DNA of 64,000 nucleotides from Cytobacillus oceanisediminis (GCF_007830235.1 NZ_VLKI01000001.1:617481-681480); one strand, 5' to 3'; shown: positions 42,471-51,256, numbered from the stretch's first letter. Translations and numbers: made by a program. The notes: a model not told the origin generated them from the sequence alone.

Positions 42471-42498
42471 TAGACATTCTGCAAATACTTGTTATAAT
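42471..42498 (+). promoter_or_regulatory. Sigma-A promoter of the second small-paralogue gene
   Basis: TAGACA, 16 bp, TATAAT; the context TTGTTATAAT around the -10 is shared with the promoter at 32359-32386. Confidence 0.65.
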
Positions 42499-42530
42499 TC
42501 TCTAAGATATTAATTGAAAAAGGGTGTACT

Positions 42531-42716
42531 ATGGGGAATACATGCAGATATGTCGTTAGCGCAACAGGCAAAAATGGAGAAATGTATTATACACATTGTA
42601 AGGACAAGGCAGAGCTAAAAAAATGGCTATCAGAGCACCAGGAACAGGTAAATATGAAAGATGTAAAAATTAAAGACAAGAATAGACATCCATTATTAAG
42701 ATGGTTGAACTTTTAA
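42531..42716 (+). CDS. Small conserved protein, paralogue of 32425-32616 (61 aa)
   Basis: ATG 42531 follows AAGGGTG. Same pattern as the protein at 32.4 kb (CRYVVSATGKNGEMYYTHCKDKAELKKWL) with the tail KNRHPLLRWLNF. Both copies keep Cys5, Cys23, the K-W-L core and the HPLL tail, so these positions are probably functional. It ends in its own terminator. No known family comes to mind. Confidence 0.75.
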   Translation: MGNTCRYVVSATGKNGEMYYTHCKDKAELKKWLSEHQEQVNMKDVKIKDKNRHPLLRWLNF

Positions 42717-42736
42717 TAATAAATATTTCATTGTAA

Positions 42737-42784
42737 AAGGCAGCTCATTTTGAACTAATAAAGTTTAATTTGAGTTGTCTTTTC
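42737..42784 (+). terminator. Terminator of the second small-paralogue gene
   Basis: GGCAGCTCA / TTGAGTTGTC stem with G-U pairs followed by TTTTC. Confidence 0.65.
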
Positions 42785-42987
42785 ATAGATTCGTAATTTG
42801 TGATTTAAAACAGGAAAAAAAATAGGACAATAGATTTAACTTCTAATTTTTAAATTGACAAATTTAAAATTTCATATTAAATTACTATCATTACAATAGA
42901 AATAGTTATAAGCCTGGAACGGCAAAAACTTTAAAACTAGACATTTCTCAACAACCTAATATTATACAATAAAAACTTTATAAGACA

Positions 42988-43117
42988 TTCGCTTAATCTT
43001 TTGAGCGGGGGAACCAATTGTACTTATTTTATAAGTATTTGGGGTGAATCCTTTTTTAAGGTAGGGTACTCTCAAGACCCGAACCCGACAGCTAACCTCG
43101 TAAGCGTGTTGAGAGGA
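42988..43117 (+). ncRNA. c-di-AMP (ydaO/yuaA) riboswitch upstream of a glutamate-type symporter
   Basis: All conserved blocks are in order: CGCTTAATC, GAGCGGGGGAACCAATT, TTGGGGTGAATCC, AGGGTACTCTCAAGACCCG, AACCCGACAGCTAACCTCG and TAAGCG (pairing with CGCTTA). Match to ydaO RNA is close. Confidence 0.93.
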
Positions 43118-43163
43118 AAACACGGCAGTTTTGCACAGTGGTTTTTGCCTCTGTGTTTTTTTA
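43118..43163 (+). terminator. Expression-platform terminator of the gltT-type riboswitch
   Basis: AACACGGCA / TGCCTCTGTGTT hairpin followed by T7; c-di-AMP binding would favour it. Confidence 0.82.
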
Positions 43164-43268
43164 TTGCCAATTTTAGGGGAATTCATCTGAGTTATGGGTA
43201 TTATAGGAAAAGTAAAAATCCTAGCTCTTGTATTTCTTTGTATATTTTAGCTATTGGAGGTAATCGTC

Positions 43269-44498
43269 ATGAAGTTATCAACTAAAATTATTATTGCCTT
43301 GATCGCTGGAGGAATCACAGGTTTGTTCATTAATATTTTTGCACCTGGCATTTTCCCGCAGCTGGATCAATTTATTTTCACTCCGCTTGGAAAGATATTT
43401 TTAAACCTTATAAATATGCTTGTTGTTCCAATTGTATTCTTTTCAATCACGCTTGGAACTGCAGGTCTTGGCGATCCAAAGAAACTTGGACGGATAGGCA
43501 TTAAAACCATATCTTATTTCCTTATAACAACAAGTATAGCGATCATCATTGGACTTTCCCTTGCAGCTATCTTACAGCCGGGAAATGTTGGAGAATTTGA
43601 TATAACCAATGTGGAGTATGAATCAAAGGAAGCTCCCCCTGTCTCTGACACACTATTAAATATTATTCCAACCAATCCAGTAAAAGCTTTCGCTGAAGGA
43701 AATATGCTTCAGATTATTGCATTCTCTGTATTTGTCGGTTTTGCCCTGACAATGCTGGGAAACAAAACAAAAGGAATATTGAATTTAATTGAACAAGGCA
43801 ATGACCTTATGATGTATCTTGTAAATCTGGTAATGAAATTTGCTCCATATGGAACTTTCGGCCTGATTGTTTCCGCTGTCGGCAGCCAGGGCCTTGATGC
43901 CATTAAAGCGATGGGCCTTTATATGATCGTCGTCGTACTTGCACTTATTGTACATGCCATCTTGACTTATGGAACTTCAGTAGCCGTCTTTGCAAAGAAG
44001 AGTCCCTTATGGTTCTTTAAAGGCTTTGCACCTGCGATGGGTGTTGCATTTAGTACATCCAGCAGTAATGCCACTTTGCCGATTTCCATGAGCACAGCCC
44101 AGAAAAACCTGAAAGTGCCTGAGTCCATAAGCAGCTTTGTTCAGCCGCTCGGCGCCACGATCAATATGGACGGAACAGCTATTATGCAGGGGGTCGCCAC
44201 GATCTTCATTGCACAGGTATTCAACGTGGATCTTACCTTCACACAGCTTATCACTGTTGTCCTAACAGCCGTTCTTGCCAGCGTTGGTACTGCTGGTGTA
44301 CCGGGAGTCGGCCTGATTATGCTGGCTATGGTCCTGAATTCAGTTAACCTGCCGGTCGAAGGTATTGCTCTAATTATCGGAATAGACCGCCTGCTTGATA
44401 TGACACGTACAGCCGTCAATATTACTGGTGACGCTGCATGCGCAGTTATTGTGGCAGAAACTGAGGAAAAAAGAGAAGGACTTAAGGTAAATTCATAA
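43269..44498 (+). CDS. Dicarboxylate/amino acid:cation symporter (glutamate/aspartate type)
   Basis: 409 residues from ATG 43269 behind GGAGG. DAACS family signatures: AFSTSSSNATLPISM (re-entrant loop HP1), INMDGTAIMQGVATIFIAQ (TM7) and DRLLDMTRTAVNITGDA (TM8, substrate-binding Asp/Arg/Asn). The protein couples Na+ or H+ to uptake of glutamate, aspartate or a C4-dicarboxylate; the Arg in DMTRT favours acidic amino acids. It is a single gene under a c-di-AMP riboswitch. This fits a role in balancing cytoplasmic K+ with glutamate. The symbols gltT and gltP are both plausible. Confidence 0.9.
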   Translation: MKLSTKIIIALIAGGITGLFINIFAPGIFPQLDQFIFTPLGKIFLNLINMLVVPIVFFSITLGTAGLGDPKKLGRIGIKTISYFLITTSIAIIIGLSLAAILQPGNVGEFDITNVEYESKEAPPVSDTLLNIIPTNPVKAFAEGNMLQIIAFSVFVGFALTMLGNKTKGILNLIEQGNDLMMYLVNLVMKFAPYGTFGLIVSAVGSQGLDAIKAMGLYMIVVVLALIVHAILTYGTSVAVFAKKSPLWFFKGFAPAMGVAFSTSSSNATLPISMSTAQKNLKVPESISSFVQPLGATINMDGTAIMQGVATIFIAQVFNVDLTFTQLITVVLTAVLASVGTAGVPGVGLIMLAMVLNSVNLPVEGIALIIGIDRLLDMTRTAVNITGDAACAVIVAETEEKREGLKVNS

Positions 44499-44504
44499 AT
44501 TGTA

Positions 44505-44537
44505 GCCGGCACTGTTTCGCAGTGCCGTTTTTTTATT
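44505..44537 (+). terminator. Terminator of the symporter gene
   Basis: CCGGCACTG / CAGTGCCG stem followed by T7. Confidence 0.88.
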
Positions 44538-44565
44538 GATTAAAATAAAGGAACAGCCAATACAG

Positions 44566-44682
44566 GATCCCTCATTCAATCCATGAAGGACAATACTCCT
44601 TTAGGAAAGACCAAGATTTCCTTCATCAAACCTATGAAAGACGAAACTCCTTGAAGATAAGGACAAAAAGTCCTTCGTCATA
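44566..44682. repeat. Degenerate tandem repeat, 51-52 bp period
   Basis: TCCTTCATC at 44619 recurs as TCCTTCGTC at 44671 (52 bp) and, more degenerate, as TCCCTCATTC at 44568. ATGAAGGAC at 44583 recurs as ATGAAAGAC at 44634. Two to three units. Confidence 0.7.
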
Positions 44683-44762
44683 TAATCATTTTTCTTGCTA
44701 ACTAATCACTTTCTAGTATAATTAATTCATAAACCATTACGTTATAGTTTGGAGTGGTCCTT

Positions 44763-45163
44763 ATGGGGCTGAGAAGTTAAGAATTGGGGAGTTGGCTGAG
44801 AAAGCTAACGTTACCAAGAGAACAATAGATTACTATACAACACTGGGCTTATTAAAAGCAGAACGTTCCCCTTCAAATTACCGCTATTATGATTACTCCT
44901 CTATCGAACGGATTGCTTTTATTGAAAAATGTAAAGGTGATGGATTATCATTAGAGGAAATTAAGAATAAGGTGATCAGCCAATTTTCTGAAGAAGTGGA
45001 TGTTCTTGAACTCCGCTTAAAAATACAGGATTTGGAGAAGGATGTAACTAAGGCTCTTTCTCAGTTGAAAGAATCTGATCCAAATAAATATGAACACTTT
45101 AAAAAGAAATTATCAAACGAAAGCTTATCATTAATTCAGTCATTGCTCTTATTGCTGAGCTAA
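44763..45163 (+). CDS. MerR family regulator with disturbed N-terminus
   Basis: The DNA-binding motif LRIGELAEKANVTKRTIDYYTTLGLLKAERSPSNYRYYDYSSIERIAFIEKCK is complete, followed by a coiled-coil dimer helix. ATG 44763 has a good GGAG at 8 bases but meets TAA after five codons; the MerR frame begins just downstream and lacks any ATG. A one-base insertion between 44766 and 44775 would explain this. TTG 44792 is the only alternative start and would remove the first beta strand. In B. subtilis a MerR gene (yhdQ) neighbours the Mg2+ exporter yhdP/mpfA, the same pairing as here. Confidence 0.7.
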
Positions 45164-45226
45164 TGAATACTTCTGCACTGATATTGTGCAGGGAACCAGA
45201 ACTTTAACCAATCTTTAGGAGGTGTA

Positions 45227-45247
45227 AGTCTTACTTTATGTAAGACT
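45227..45247 (+). promoter_or_regulatory. Perfect 8-bp hairpin between SD and start of the CNNM gene
   Basis: AGTCTTAC-TTTAT-GTAAGACT. AGGAGGTG lies at 45217-45224 and the TTG start at 45253. If the hairpin folds, the linear gap of 30 bases shrinks to 9. Inside it an ATG is followed at once by TAA. Its 15-base core also occurs at 1090-1104. Confidence 0.6.
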
Positions 45248-45252
45248 GCTCG

Positions 45253-46554
45253 TTGACCACAACCATTAATTTATTACTGATCGCTTTATTAATAGCATTA
45301 ACCGCATTTTTCGTCGCAACGGAATTTGCCATAGTAAAGGTCCGTGCTTCGAGGATCGAACAGCTCATAGCTGAAGGAAAAAAAGGCTCAGCAGCGGCCA
45401 AGAAAGTCGTATCTCATTTAGATGAATACTTATCAGCCTGCCAGCTAGGAATAACCATGACTGCATTAGGACTAGGTTGGCTTGGTGAACCTACTGTTGA
45501 GAAGCTTTTGCACCCATTGTTTGAGTATTTTGAGCTGAATAAATCGGTGACCCATTTACTATCGTTTGGTATTGCTTTTGCCCTTGTAACCTTCCTTCAT
45601 GTTGTAATTGGGGAGCTTGCTCCCAAAACTGTTGCCATTCAAAAGGCAGAAGCTATTACCTTGGCATTTGCAAAACCGATTATATGGTTTTATAAAATTG
45701 CCTATCCAATTATCTGGTTCTTAAATGGATCAGCGCGTGTCCTTGTTGGCCTATTCGGATTAAAGCCGGCATCCGAACATGAAATCGCCCATTCAGAAGA
45801 GGAACTCCGGATTCTTTTATCGGAAAGTTATAAAAGCGGTGAAATTAATAAGAATGAATTGAAGTACATGAACAATATCTTTGAATTTGACGAAAGAGTA
45901 GCAAAAGAGATCATGGTTCCGCGGACAGAAATGATCACGATTTCCATTGACGACAGCTTTAAAGAGATAATCGACACGATTCAATCTGAAAATTACACGC
46001 GGTACCCTGTGGAAGATGGCGACAAAGACAATATTCGCGGTTTCATCAATGTGAAAGAATTCTTAACAGCCAATCTGACAAACAGATTAAAGCCGGAAAA
46101 ACTGGATTTGGATTCCTTCATTAATCCTGTCATCCATGTCATTGAAAGCATTCCGATTCATGACCTGCTTGTCAAAATGCAAAAGGAACGGACACATATG
46201 GCGATACTTATTGATGAATATGGTGGCACTTCCGGTTTAGTAACCGTAGAAGATATCCTGGAGGAAATCGTCGGTGAAATCCGGGATGAATTTGACGAAG
46301 ATGAAATCCCTGAAATTCGAAAATTAAATGACCATCACTATATTCTGGATTCCAAATTGCTTATAGAAGATGTAAACAATTTACTTGGGACTGATTTTCA
46401 CCATGAAGATGTAGATACAATTGGCGGCTGGTTCCTGACTCAGCATATGGATGACGCTGATATCGGAACTGCCATTGAAGCTGAAGGCTTTACATTTAAA
46501 GTACATGAAAAAGACGGGCACCAGCTGCATTATTTGGAAGTTGTTAAATTATAA
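45253..46554 (+). CDS. CNNM/HlyC-CorC family protein, MpfA (YhdP)-like Mg2+ exporter
   Basis: 433 residues from TTG 45253; the N-terminus [30 protein letters not shown] aligns with YhdP at this point. Four-helix DUF21/CNNM domain (residues 1-190, with [19 protein letters not shown]), a CBS pair (IMVPRTEM... and [24 protein letters not shown]) and a C-terminal CorC_HlyC domain. B. subtilis MpfA (YhdP) exports Mg2+. The MerR gene just upstream matches the yhdQ-yhdP arrangement. The ribosome binding site is 30 bases from the start with a hairpin between them. Confidence 0.88.
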   Translation: MTTTINLLLIALLIALTAFFVATEFAIVKVRASRIEQLIAEGKKGSAAAKKVVSHLDEYLSACQLGITMTALGLGWLGEPTVEKLLHPLFEYFELNKSVTHLLSFGIAFALVTFLHVVIGELAPKTVAIQKAEAITLAFAKPIIWFYKIAYPIIWFLNGSARVLVGLFGLKPASEHEIAHSEEELRILLSESYKSGEINKNELKYMNNIFEFDERVAKEIMVPRTEMITISIDDSFKEIIDTIQSENYTRYPVEDGDKDNIRGFINVKEFLTANLTNRLKPEKLDLDSFINPVIHVIESIPIHDLLVKMQKERTHMAILIDEYGGTSGLVTVEDILEEIVGEIRDEFDEDEIPEIRKLNDHHYILDSKLLIEDVNNLLGTDFHHEDVDTIGGWFLTQHMDDADIGTAIEAEGFTFKVHEKDGHQLHYLEVVKL

Positions 46555-46724
46555 AAAGCAAAGATCTGATGGACATTCTAATTCCGTCAGCTCTTTTTTA
46601 TGTATACCGCAATCAGAACCAAATTTTCCAGATCGTCAGCTCCCTATTCGGAAATGTTTTCATACTAATTTTTACTTACTAAGAAACAAAAGAGCTTCCA
46701 TAGCAATCCAATCTTTTGGCTCAA

Positions 46725-47264
46725 TTACTTGTCCTGGTGTTTATCAAGCATATCTTGCAAATATTCTTCAGATTTACCTCTCGGTATACTAAGACTTTCC
46801 CATTTCTCACTTTTTAATAGCTTGCCAATATAGACAACCTGTCCAACATGGTAAGCATAATGAGCCATCTGCCTTTCAATGGCATCTATAACTAAATGGC
46901 TCTCACCGCGAATAAAAACATCCTTTAGTAAATCCTGTTCATTTAAACCATCTAATGTGGCGAAAAGTACCTGCCAGCCTTTTTCCCAATTTTGAATGAG
47001 TTCTTCCTTAGAAGCATTAGCTGTTGAAAATTCTTCATCACGGTTTCGATACGGTTTCTCACCATCTGTTGTTAAAAAATCAGTCCACCTTGAGACCATA
47101 TTGCCGCTCATATGCCTTATAATCACTGCTGCACTATTTGATTCCTTATTATAAGCCCAATTCAATTCTTCTGCCGAAAGCTGTTTAATAGTCTTATCGC
47201 CAAGACTCTTCACACTTTGAAACCTGTTCACTACAATCTTTAAATAATTATGGCCAACATTCAA
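46725..47264 (-). CDS. DinB-like DUF1572 family protein
   Basis: 179 residues from TTG 47264, behind GAGGAGGG. Four-helix DinB-type bundle with metal ligands: His in AAVIIRHMSGN near residue 51 and the pair in RQMAHYAYHVGQVVYIGKLL near residues 136-140. The SIPRGKSEEY end is a DUF1572 feature. Such proteins include thiol transferases using bacillithiol; the role here is unknown. Confidence 0.83.
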   Translation of the reverse strand: MNVGHNYLKIVVNRFQSVKSLGDKTIKQLSAEELNWAYNKESNSAAVIIRHMSGNMVSRWTDFLTTDGEKPYRNRDEEFSTANASKEELIQNWEKGWQVLFATLDGLNEQDLLKDVFIRGESHLVIDAIERQMAHYAYHVGQVVYIGKLLKSEKWESLSIPRGKSEEYLQDMLDKHQDK

Positions 47265-47419
47265 TAAAAACCCTCCTCTTTTGCACCAACAGCAATACCT
47301 TTTACGACAATAAGACTTACTATAATTAACACCTATGCAAAAATTATTTATTGGAAAGCTGCTTATTTCCTATGGGATTTCGAATTAATTGGATGCTTTA
47401 ACAGCTTTTTTGCTAGACC

Positions 47420-47690
47420 CTATCGGTTTCGCCGTTAACGACCTTTTCTAGCTAAACCTCATTGATTTCGTCGTTAATCGGATGGATTAACTACCTTTTT
47501 TAGCTGGATCCCTTCGATTTCGTCGTTAATCGGGCCCATTAACTACCCTTTCTAGCTGAACCACCTTGATTTCGTCGTTAATCGGCAGGATTAACTACCT
47601 TTCTCTGATAAACCCCTTTGATTTCGTCGTTAATCGGACCCATTAACTACCTTTCTAGCTGAACCACCTTGATTTCGTCGTTAATCAAAG
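47420..47690. repeat. Tandem repeat, 52 bp period
   Basis: TTTCG(T)CGTTAA marks units at 47427, 47466, 47518, 47570, 47622 and 47673 (spacings 39, 52, 52, 52, 51). Units contain GTTAATCGG...ATTAACTACC, an internal dyad, and TTTCTAGCTGAACC. The remainder of 47265-47818 has no gene. Confidence 0.92.
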
Positions 47691-47818
47691 GAATGATTAT
47701 GTTAACATCTAAAAAGTTCTCTTTGCTAAGCAATCACCTTATTTTACCATATATGCTAATACTCTTTTCTACGCATTAAAAACAAATGCGATGCCATTTG
47801 GAGCACCTCACCATCTTT

Positions 47819-48169
47819 TTATTTTTTCTCAATAAGACCAAAGCTAATTCCAACAGGGTCCACCAGGTAAGCAAGATAAAAATCATCAAATTCCATTTTA
47901 TCTCTTACCACCATTGCACCATTGTTTTTAGCTGTAGAAATAGCTTCATCAATTGAATCCACTTCTATTTGAATCCGGGTTCCATGCGGATAATCGTTTG
48001 GCCCCTTGCCAATGCCCCCGTTAATCCCTGGATTCTTATCTTCTCCAGTCTTTATAGGCCAATAATCCCAATTCGGTTCGAAAATCTCCCAGCCGAAAAC
48101 CTTGGAATAAAACTCGGCTGCTTTTTCCGGATCCTGGCTGCTTAATTCAAATCCAACTACTCTTGCCAT
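47819..48169 (-). CDS. VOC family (glyoxalase-like) protein
   Basis: 116 residues from ATG 48169. Single VOC domain pair: VVGFELSSQDPEKAAEFYSKVFGWEIFEPNWDYWPI, a Gly/Pro loop GGIGKGPNDYPHGTRIQIEVDSIDEAISTAKNNGAMVV and DDFYLAYLVDPVGISFGLIE. A typical stand-alone glyoxalase/bleomycin-resistance-fold protein; substrate unknown. Confidence 0.82.
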   Translation of the reverse strand: MARVVGFELSSQDPEKAAEFYSKVFGWEIFEPNWDYWPIKTGEDKNPGINGGIGKGPNDYPHGTRIQIEVDSIDEAISTAKNNGAMVVRDKMEFDDFYLAYLVDPVGISFGLIEKK

Positions 48170-48834
48170 GTTATCTCCTTCTTTCTTCCTAAGTTAATTT
48201 TTCAAAATCAGTCACCATCTCCAAAAACTTCTCTTTAGCCGTCTCACGCATGCTAAGCTCCTCTTCCCCCTCAGCTTAACACGAGTTCCCAGCATCTTTT
48301 AGATAGATTTATTAAAACTTTAAAATCATTAACAAAAACATCCGCAAAATAATTTCCTAATTCATTAAACTACTATATAAATGAGTTACACACAACGGTT
48401 CACCCCACCCTTGGGTAAAAATCTCGAACAATCCTTTGTTTGTATGAACAAATTGCTTCTCCCACATAAAAGCCTCCTGAAAAAAATCCTATCACTATAC
48501 TTCAATAAAAACTGGAAAACTCCTCCTGTTTTAAAACATAAAAAAAGCCGCCGGAATTGGCAGCTAGCTTAAAGAAATTCGCTACTTTAATCATAGAGTT
48601 CAATATTTATCAGCATTAATAAATGATTTTTCCATTCAATAAATTAACATAGTATTGCAGCAATGGTCTCAAATTCACTTTCTCCCTCTGTGATTGCTTT
48701 TCCTAAAACGTAAACGGCAACCCTTCCTATGTATGCTTCATCGTTTCACCTGAGTAAAGATAGGAAAGCCTTTTTTCTAGCTTTTTCCGCAAATAAACAC
48801 CTCGCTTTTTTAAAAAAGATTCTCATAACCTTAT
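48170..48834. other. Gene-less interval with decayed coding traces
   Basis: On the minus strand ELSMRETAKEKFLEMVTDFEKLT (about 48187-48260) and DEAYIGRVAVYVLGKAITEGESEFETIAAIL (about 48650-48745) look protein-like but have no start. A hairpin GCTGCC / GGCGGC with T7 on the minus strand (48541-48572) may be the terminator of the second. These are probably dead genes. Confidence 0.4.
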
Positions 48835-49215
48835 TTATAGCTTGCTTAAGGTATTTAACTCATTTATTCGTCTCCGAACCTCAGCAGCTAAATTTGTTGC
48901 CTGATCGATTTGAAAAATAACATATTTATATTTTACATGGCCTTCCAGACCAATGATTATTAACGGCTCTCTGCGTTCGTAGGAAAGAAAATACCACTCA
49001 TTCCCGTATTTATAGCTGCCTTCATATATGTTTAAAGGAGCAATTGAAGTACCGGGCATCCTCAGCATCCATTGGGGAGCTTGAAAATAGTCAACCGTAA
49101 CATTTTTGATCATAGAGTAAGGCATGATGATTTTCCGCTTCAGAGCAAAATATCCTGTTAGACCTGTTAGCTTTAAAGTAAGTTCTTCTTCTCCAAAATG
49201 AATTTCCCTGCCCAA
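48835..49215 (-). CDS. Unknown protein, possible bacterial PH-like domain
   Basis: 126 residues from TTG 49215, behind GGAGG. Beta-rich sequence, GREIHFGEEELTLKLTGLTGYFALKRKIIMPYSMIKNVTVD, then GNEWYFLSYERREPLIIIGLEG and a final helix ATNLAAEVRRRINEL, the layout of a bacterial PH (bPH) domain. It lies 15 bp after the gene at 49231 and may share its transcript. The fold assignment is by pattern only. Confidence 0.6.
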   Translation of the reverse strand: MGREIHFGEEELTLKLTGLTGYFALKRKIIMPYSMIKNVTVDYFQAPQWMLRMPGTSIAPLNIYEGSYKYGNEWYFLSYERREPLIIIGLEGHVKYKYVIFQIDQATNLAAEVRRRINELNTLSKL

Positions 49216-49230
49216 GATACCACCTCCTTT

Positions 49231-49581
49231 TTAGGACTTTGTGATCGTTCCCTGATGAAAAAACATCTGCCATCTGCCATCGATGAATTTCCATATAGAG
49301 CTGCGCAGCGAATTCTGCATTCTGGTATCGTCCCTTACCCGATAGGTTGCCAGCACTGTATCATCTGATAATGGGTGAAGATTAAACTCGGAAAGTGTCA
49401 TCTTCATCACTCCGATTCCTTCTGGTACAATGCAATCTTTTTTATACCAGACGTTTCCAGAGCCTCCGAATTCAAAAAAACCTTCCGCAAGCAGCTTATC
49501 AATCTCTTTAGGAGAAGTACGGATTTCAGGTTTAAGTAGCTTTAGCTCCAGTTCAAGAATTTGTTGTTTTAATTGTTCCAT
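49231..49581 (-). CDS. DUF4440-type NTF2-like protein
   Basis: 116 residues from ATG 49581 (AAAGGA upstream; a GTG just before is possible). QQILELELKLLKPEIRTSPKEIDKLLAEGFFEFGGSGNVW and DDTVLATYRVRD...SLRSSIWKFIDGRWQMFFHQGT match the SnoaL/DUF4440 cone fold. It often works as a small-ligand or stress protein; role unknown. Confidence 0.75.
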   Translation of the reverse strand: MEQLKQQILELELKLLKPEIRTSPKEIDKLLAEGFFEFGGSGNVWYKKDCIVPEGIGVMKMTLSEFNLHPLSDDTVLATYRVRDDTRMQNSLRSSIWKFIDGRWQMFFHQGTITKS

Positions 49582-49599
49582 CACCTAAATTCCTTTCTG

Positions 49600-49770
49600 T
49601 CAAAAAATTAAATCATGAACCTTTACCCGGGGACAGCGTTTCTTTATTTCAGAGATAAACAATTCCTTATTTTCAGGCGAAACCTTGACGCTCCTTAATA
49701 AAGCTTTTTTGTAAAAAAATTCTATAGCGTCTTTCGATGACAGAATTCTGTAACCGGTATACATACTCAT
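49600..49770 (-). CDS. Small Sda-like protein (56 aa)
   Basis: ATG 49770 or 49764 to TGA 49600. The central part ILSSKDAIEFFYKKALLRSVKVSPENKELFISEIKKRCP resembles Sda, the sporulation kinase inhibitor (pattern LSxxxLxxxYxKAxxL...FIxxLxxEIxRR). No good ribosome binding site is visible, so it could be an unexpressed remnant. The match is by eye and uncertain. Confidence 0.4.
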   Translation of the reverse strand: MSMYTGYRILSSKDAIEFFYKKALLRSVKVSPENKELFISEIKKRCPRVKVHDLIF

Positions 49771-49879
49771 TAGCAGATGAAATTTGCGTTATTTCATCTA
49801 AATCTGGATAAATCCTTTTATATAAAAATTAAGCTCACCTTTTAATACGAATACTTTGTTAAATAAGTTTCATAAAAAT

Positions 49880-49914
49880 AAAAATCCCAGCCACATGGAT
49901 GGCCAGGATTTTTA
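49880..49914 (-). terminator. Terminator of the DUF805 gene
   Basis: AAAAATCCTGGCC / GGCTGGGATTTTT hairpin on the minus strand. Confidence 0.8.
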
Positions 49915-50283
49915 TTAAATTGCAGCTTTTTTCGGATTTGGACCGTACTTATTCGAGCCCGGCTCGCTGTCCTTTAAAGTAAAGATCAAGATAACAATTC
50001 CCCCGATTAAAGGAATCAGAGATATTAAAATCCACCAGCCGCTCTTTCCAGTATCGTGAAGTCTGCGAACTGTTACGGAAAGACTCGGAATTAAAAGGAT
50101 AAGAGAAAATAGGGTTGTTAAGATCCCAAAATTTTCGTTAAACTCCAGTCCAAGAGCCATCTCCAAAATCGTAAGAATGACTGAAATAATAAACGTAAAC
50201 AGTATAAACATCCAGTACTCTTTTCGTCTGGACCTTCCGCTGAAATTAAATGTTTTTCGTAACGCTGCTATAAACCAGCTCAT
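49915..50283 (-). CDS. DUF805 family membrane protein
   Basis: 122 residues from ATG 50283, behind GGAGGTG. FNFSGRSRRKEYWMFILF and RRLHDTGKSGWWILISLIPLIGGIVILIFTL are the DUF805 signature, with three or four transmembrane helices, followed by DSEPGSNKYGPNP. Function unknown (YhaH-like). Confidence 0.87.
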   Translation of the reverse strand: MSWFIAALRKTFNFSGRSRRKEYWMFILFTFIISVILTILEMALGLEFNENFGILTTLFSLILLIPSLSVTVRRLHDTGKSGWWILISLIPLIGGIVILIFTLKDSEPGSNKYGPNPKKAAI

Positions 50284-50439
50284 GTTGTATTCACCTCCGC
50301 TGCGCAAGTCTATATTATTATAGCAATTCTATAAGATTTAAAGTAGACAGTTATGGTACTGATTTTTATAGGATTGCTTGAGGTGTAATTTTCCAGCCAA
50401 TTAATTCCTGGCTTGTTTTGGGCATGTATTTATCAGCAA

Positions 50440-50622
50440 TTACTTTTTATCCAAGCTGTCATCATAACCACTACTTGGCGACTTTGTGCTTTCCCCATGT
50501 TTTACACCCTTGCTTTTATAGGGTTTCGCACTTTTGGCTTTGTTTGCACTCTTTTGCCAACGATTCCAGCCCTTCTTTCCTGTTCCTCTGCCTGTTCCGC
50601 TCTTGGCTTTTGCTTTACTCAT
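50440..50622 (-). CDS. Small basic protein, probably DUF3934
   Basis: 60 residues from ATG 50622 after GGAGA. MSKAKAKSGTGRGTGKKGWNRWQ at the start is the motif I associate with the small Bacillus family DUF3934. The rest is Lys/Ser-rich and ends YDDSLDKK, so the protein is probably unstructured. Function unknown. Confidence 0.65.
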   Translation of the reverse strand: MSKAKAKSGTGRGTGKKGWNRWQKSANKAKSAKPYKSKGVKHGESTKSPSSGYDDSLDKK

Positions 50623-50756
50623 TAAAATCATCTCCAATATTCTTATATGCTAATGGATATTCTAATTAATCCATTTCTGTTTTTGTAAAATCAAAAAAAT
50701 AAACACATAGGCAACATGCATAAATTTAAAGCAGGGCAGTTTATAGCATTTTTTTA

Positions 50757-51170
50757 ATTTTGGAAGGTTAAGCTGCCACGATACACCGAACTTATCTACG
50801 ATCCAGCCAAACTTCTTACAAAATGAATAATCATCAAACGGCATGAAAGGACTGCCGCCAGCTATTAAGTTCTTATATAGGTTGGTCAATTTCCTCCTCT
50901 GTATCGCATGTGATATAAATAGAAAATGATGGGGTAAACGTAAATTCATGTTTCACATTGCTATCAATGCACATAAACTCCTGCCCTTTTTAATAAAAAG
51001 GTTGCATTCATCACACTACCCTATTCACCTGGTCCATTTGCTCCGTAACGAGTGATGCTTGTTATCTCTGAATCCTCAATCAAAGAAGTGTAAAAGTTCA
51101 TGGCTTCTTCCTAATTTCCCTGGAACATTAAAAAATGGGGTGACTTTTGACAATATAATCAAGCTCCTTT
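50757..51170 (-). pseudogene. PhnB-like VOC protein, multiply broken
   Basis: Minus-strand pieces in several frames line up as one PhnB/3-demethylubiquinone-type VOC protein: LMFQG..EEAMNFYTSLIEDSEITSITRYGANGPGE, stop, GSVMNATFLL, then FMCIDSNVKHEFTFTPSFSIYITCDTEEEIDQ, then LYKNLIAGGSPFMPFDDYSFCKKFGWIVDKFGVSWQLNLPK. At least one nonsense codon and three frameshifts are present. It is clearly dead. Confidence 0.8.
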
Positions 51171-51256
51171 TACCTTTTGTTTTAGAAAAACCTGTCAACA
51201 TCTTAGAATAACATTAAAAGGCATAGTAGAGCATATTTCTATAGTGGTGATGATAA

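Noticed and set aside
47420..47690. CRISPR array
   Set aside because: The repeating unit is a continuous 52-bp tandem repeat with no unique spacers, and no cas genes are present. The same holds for the other arrays.
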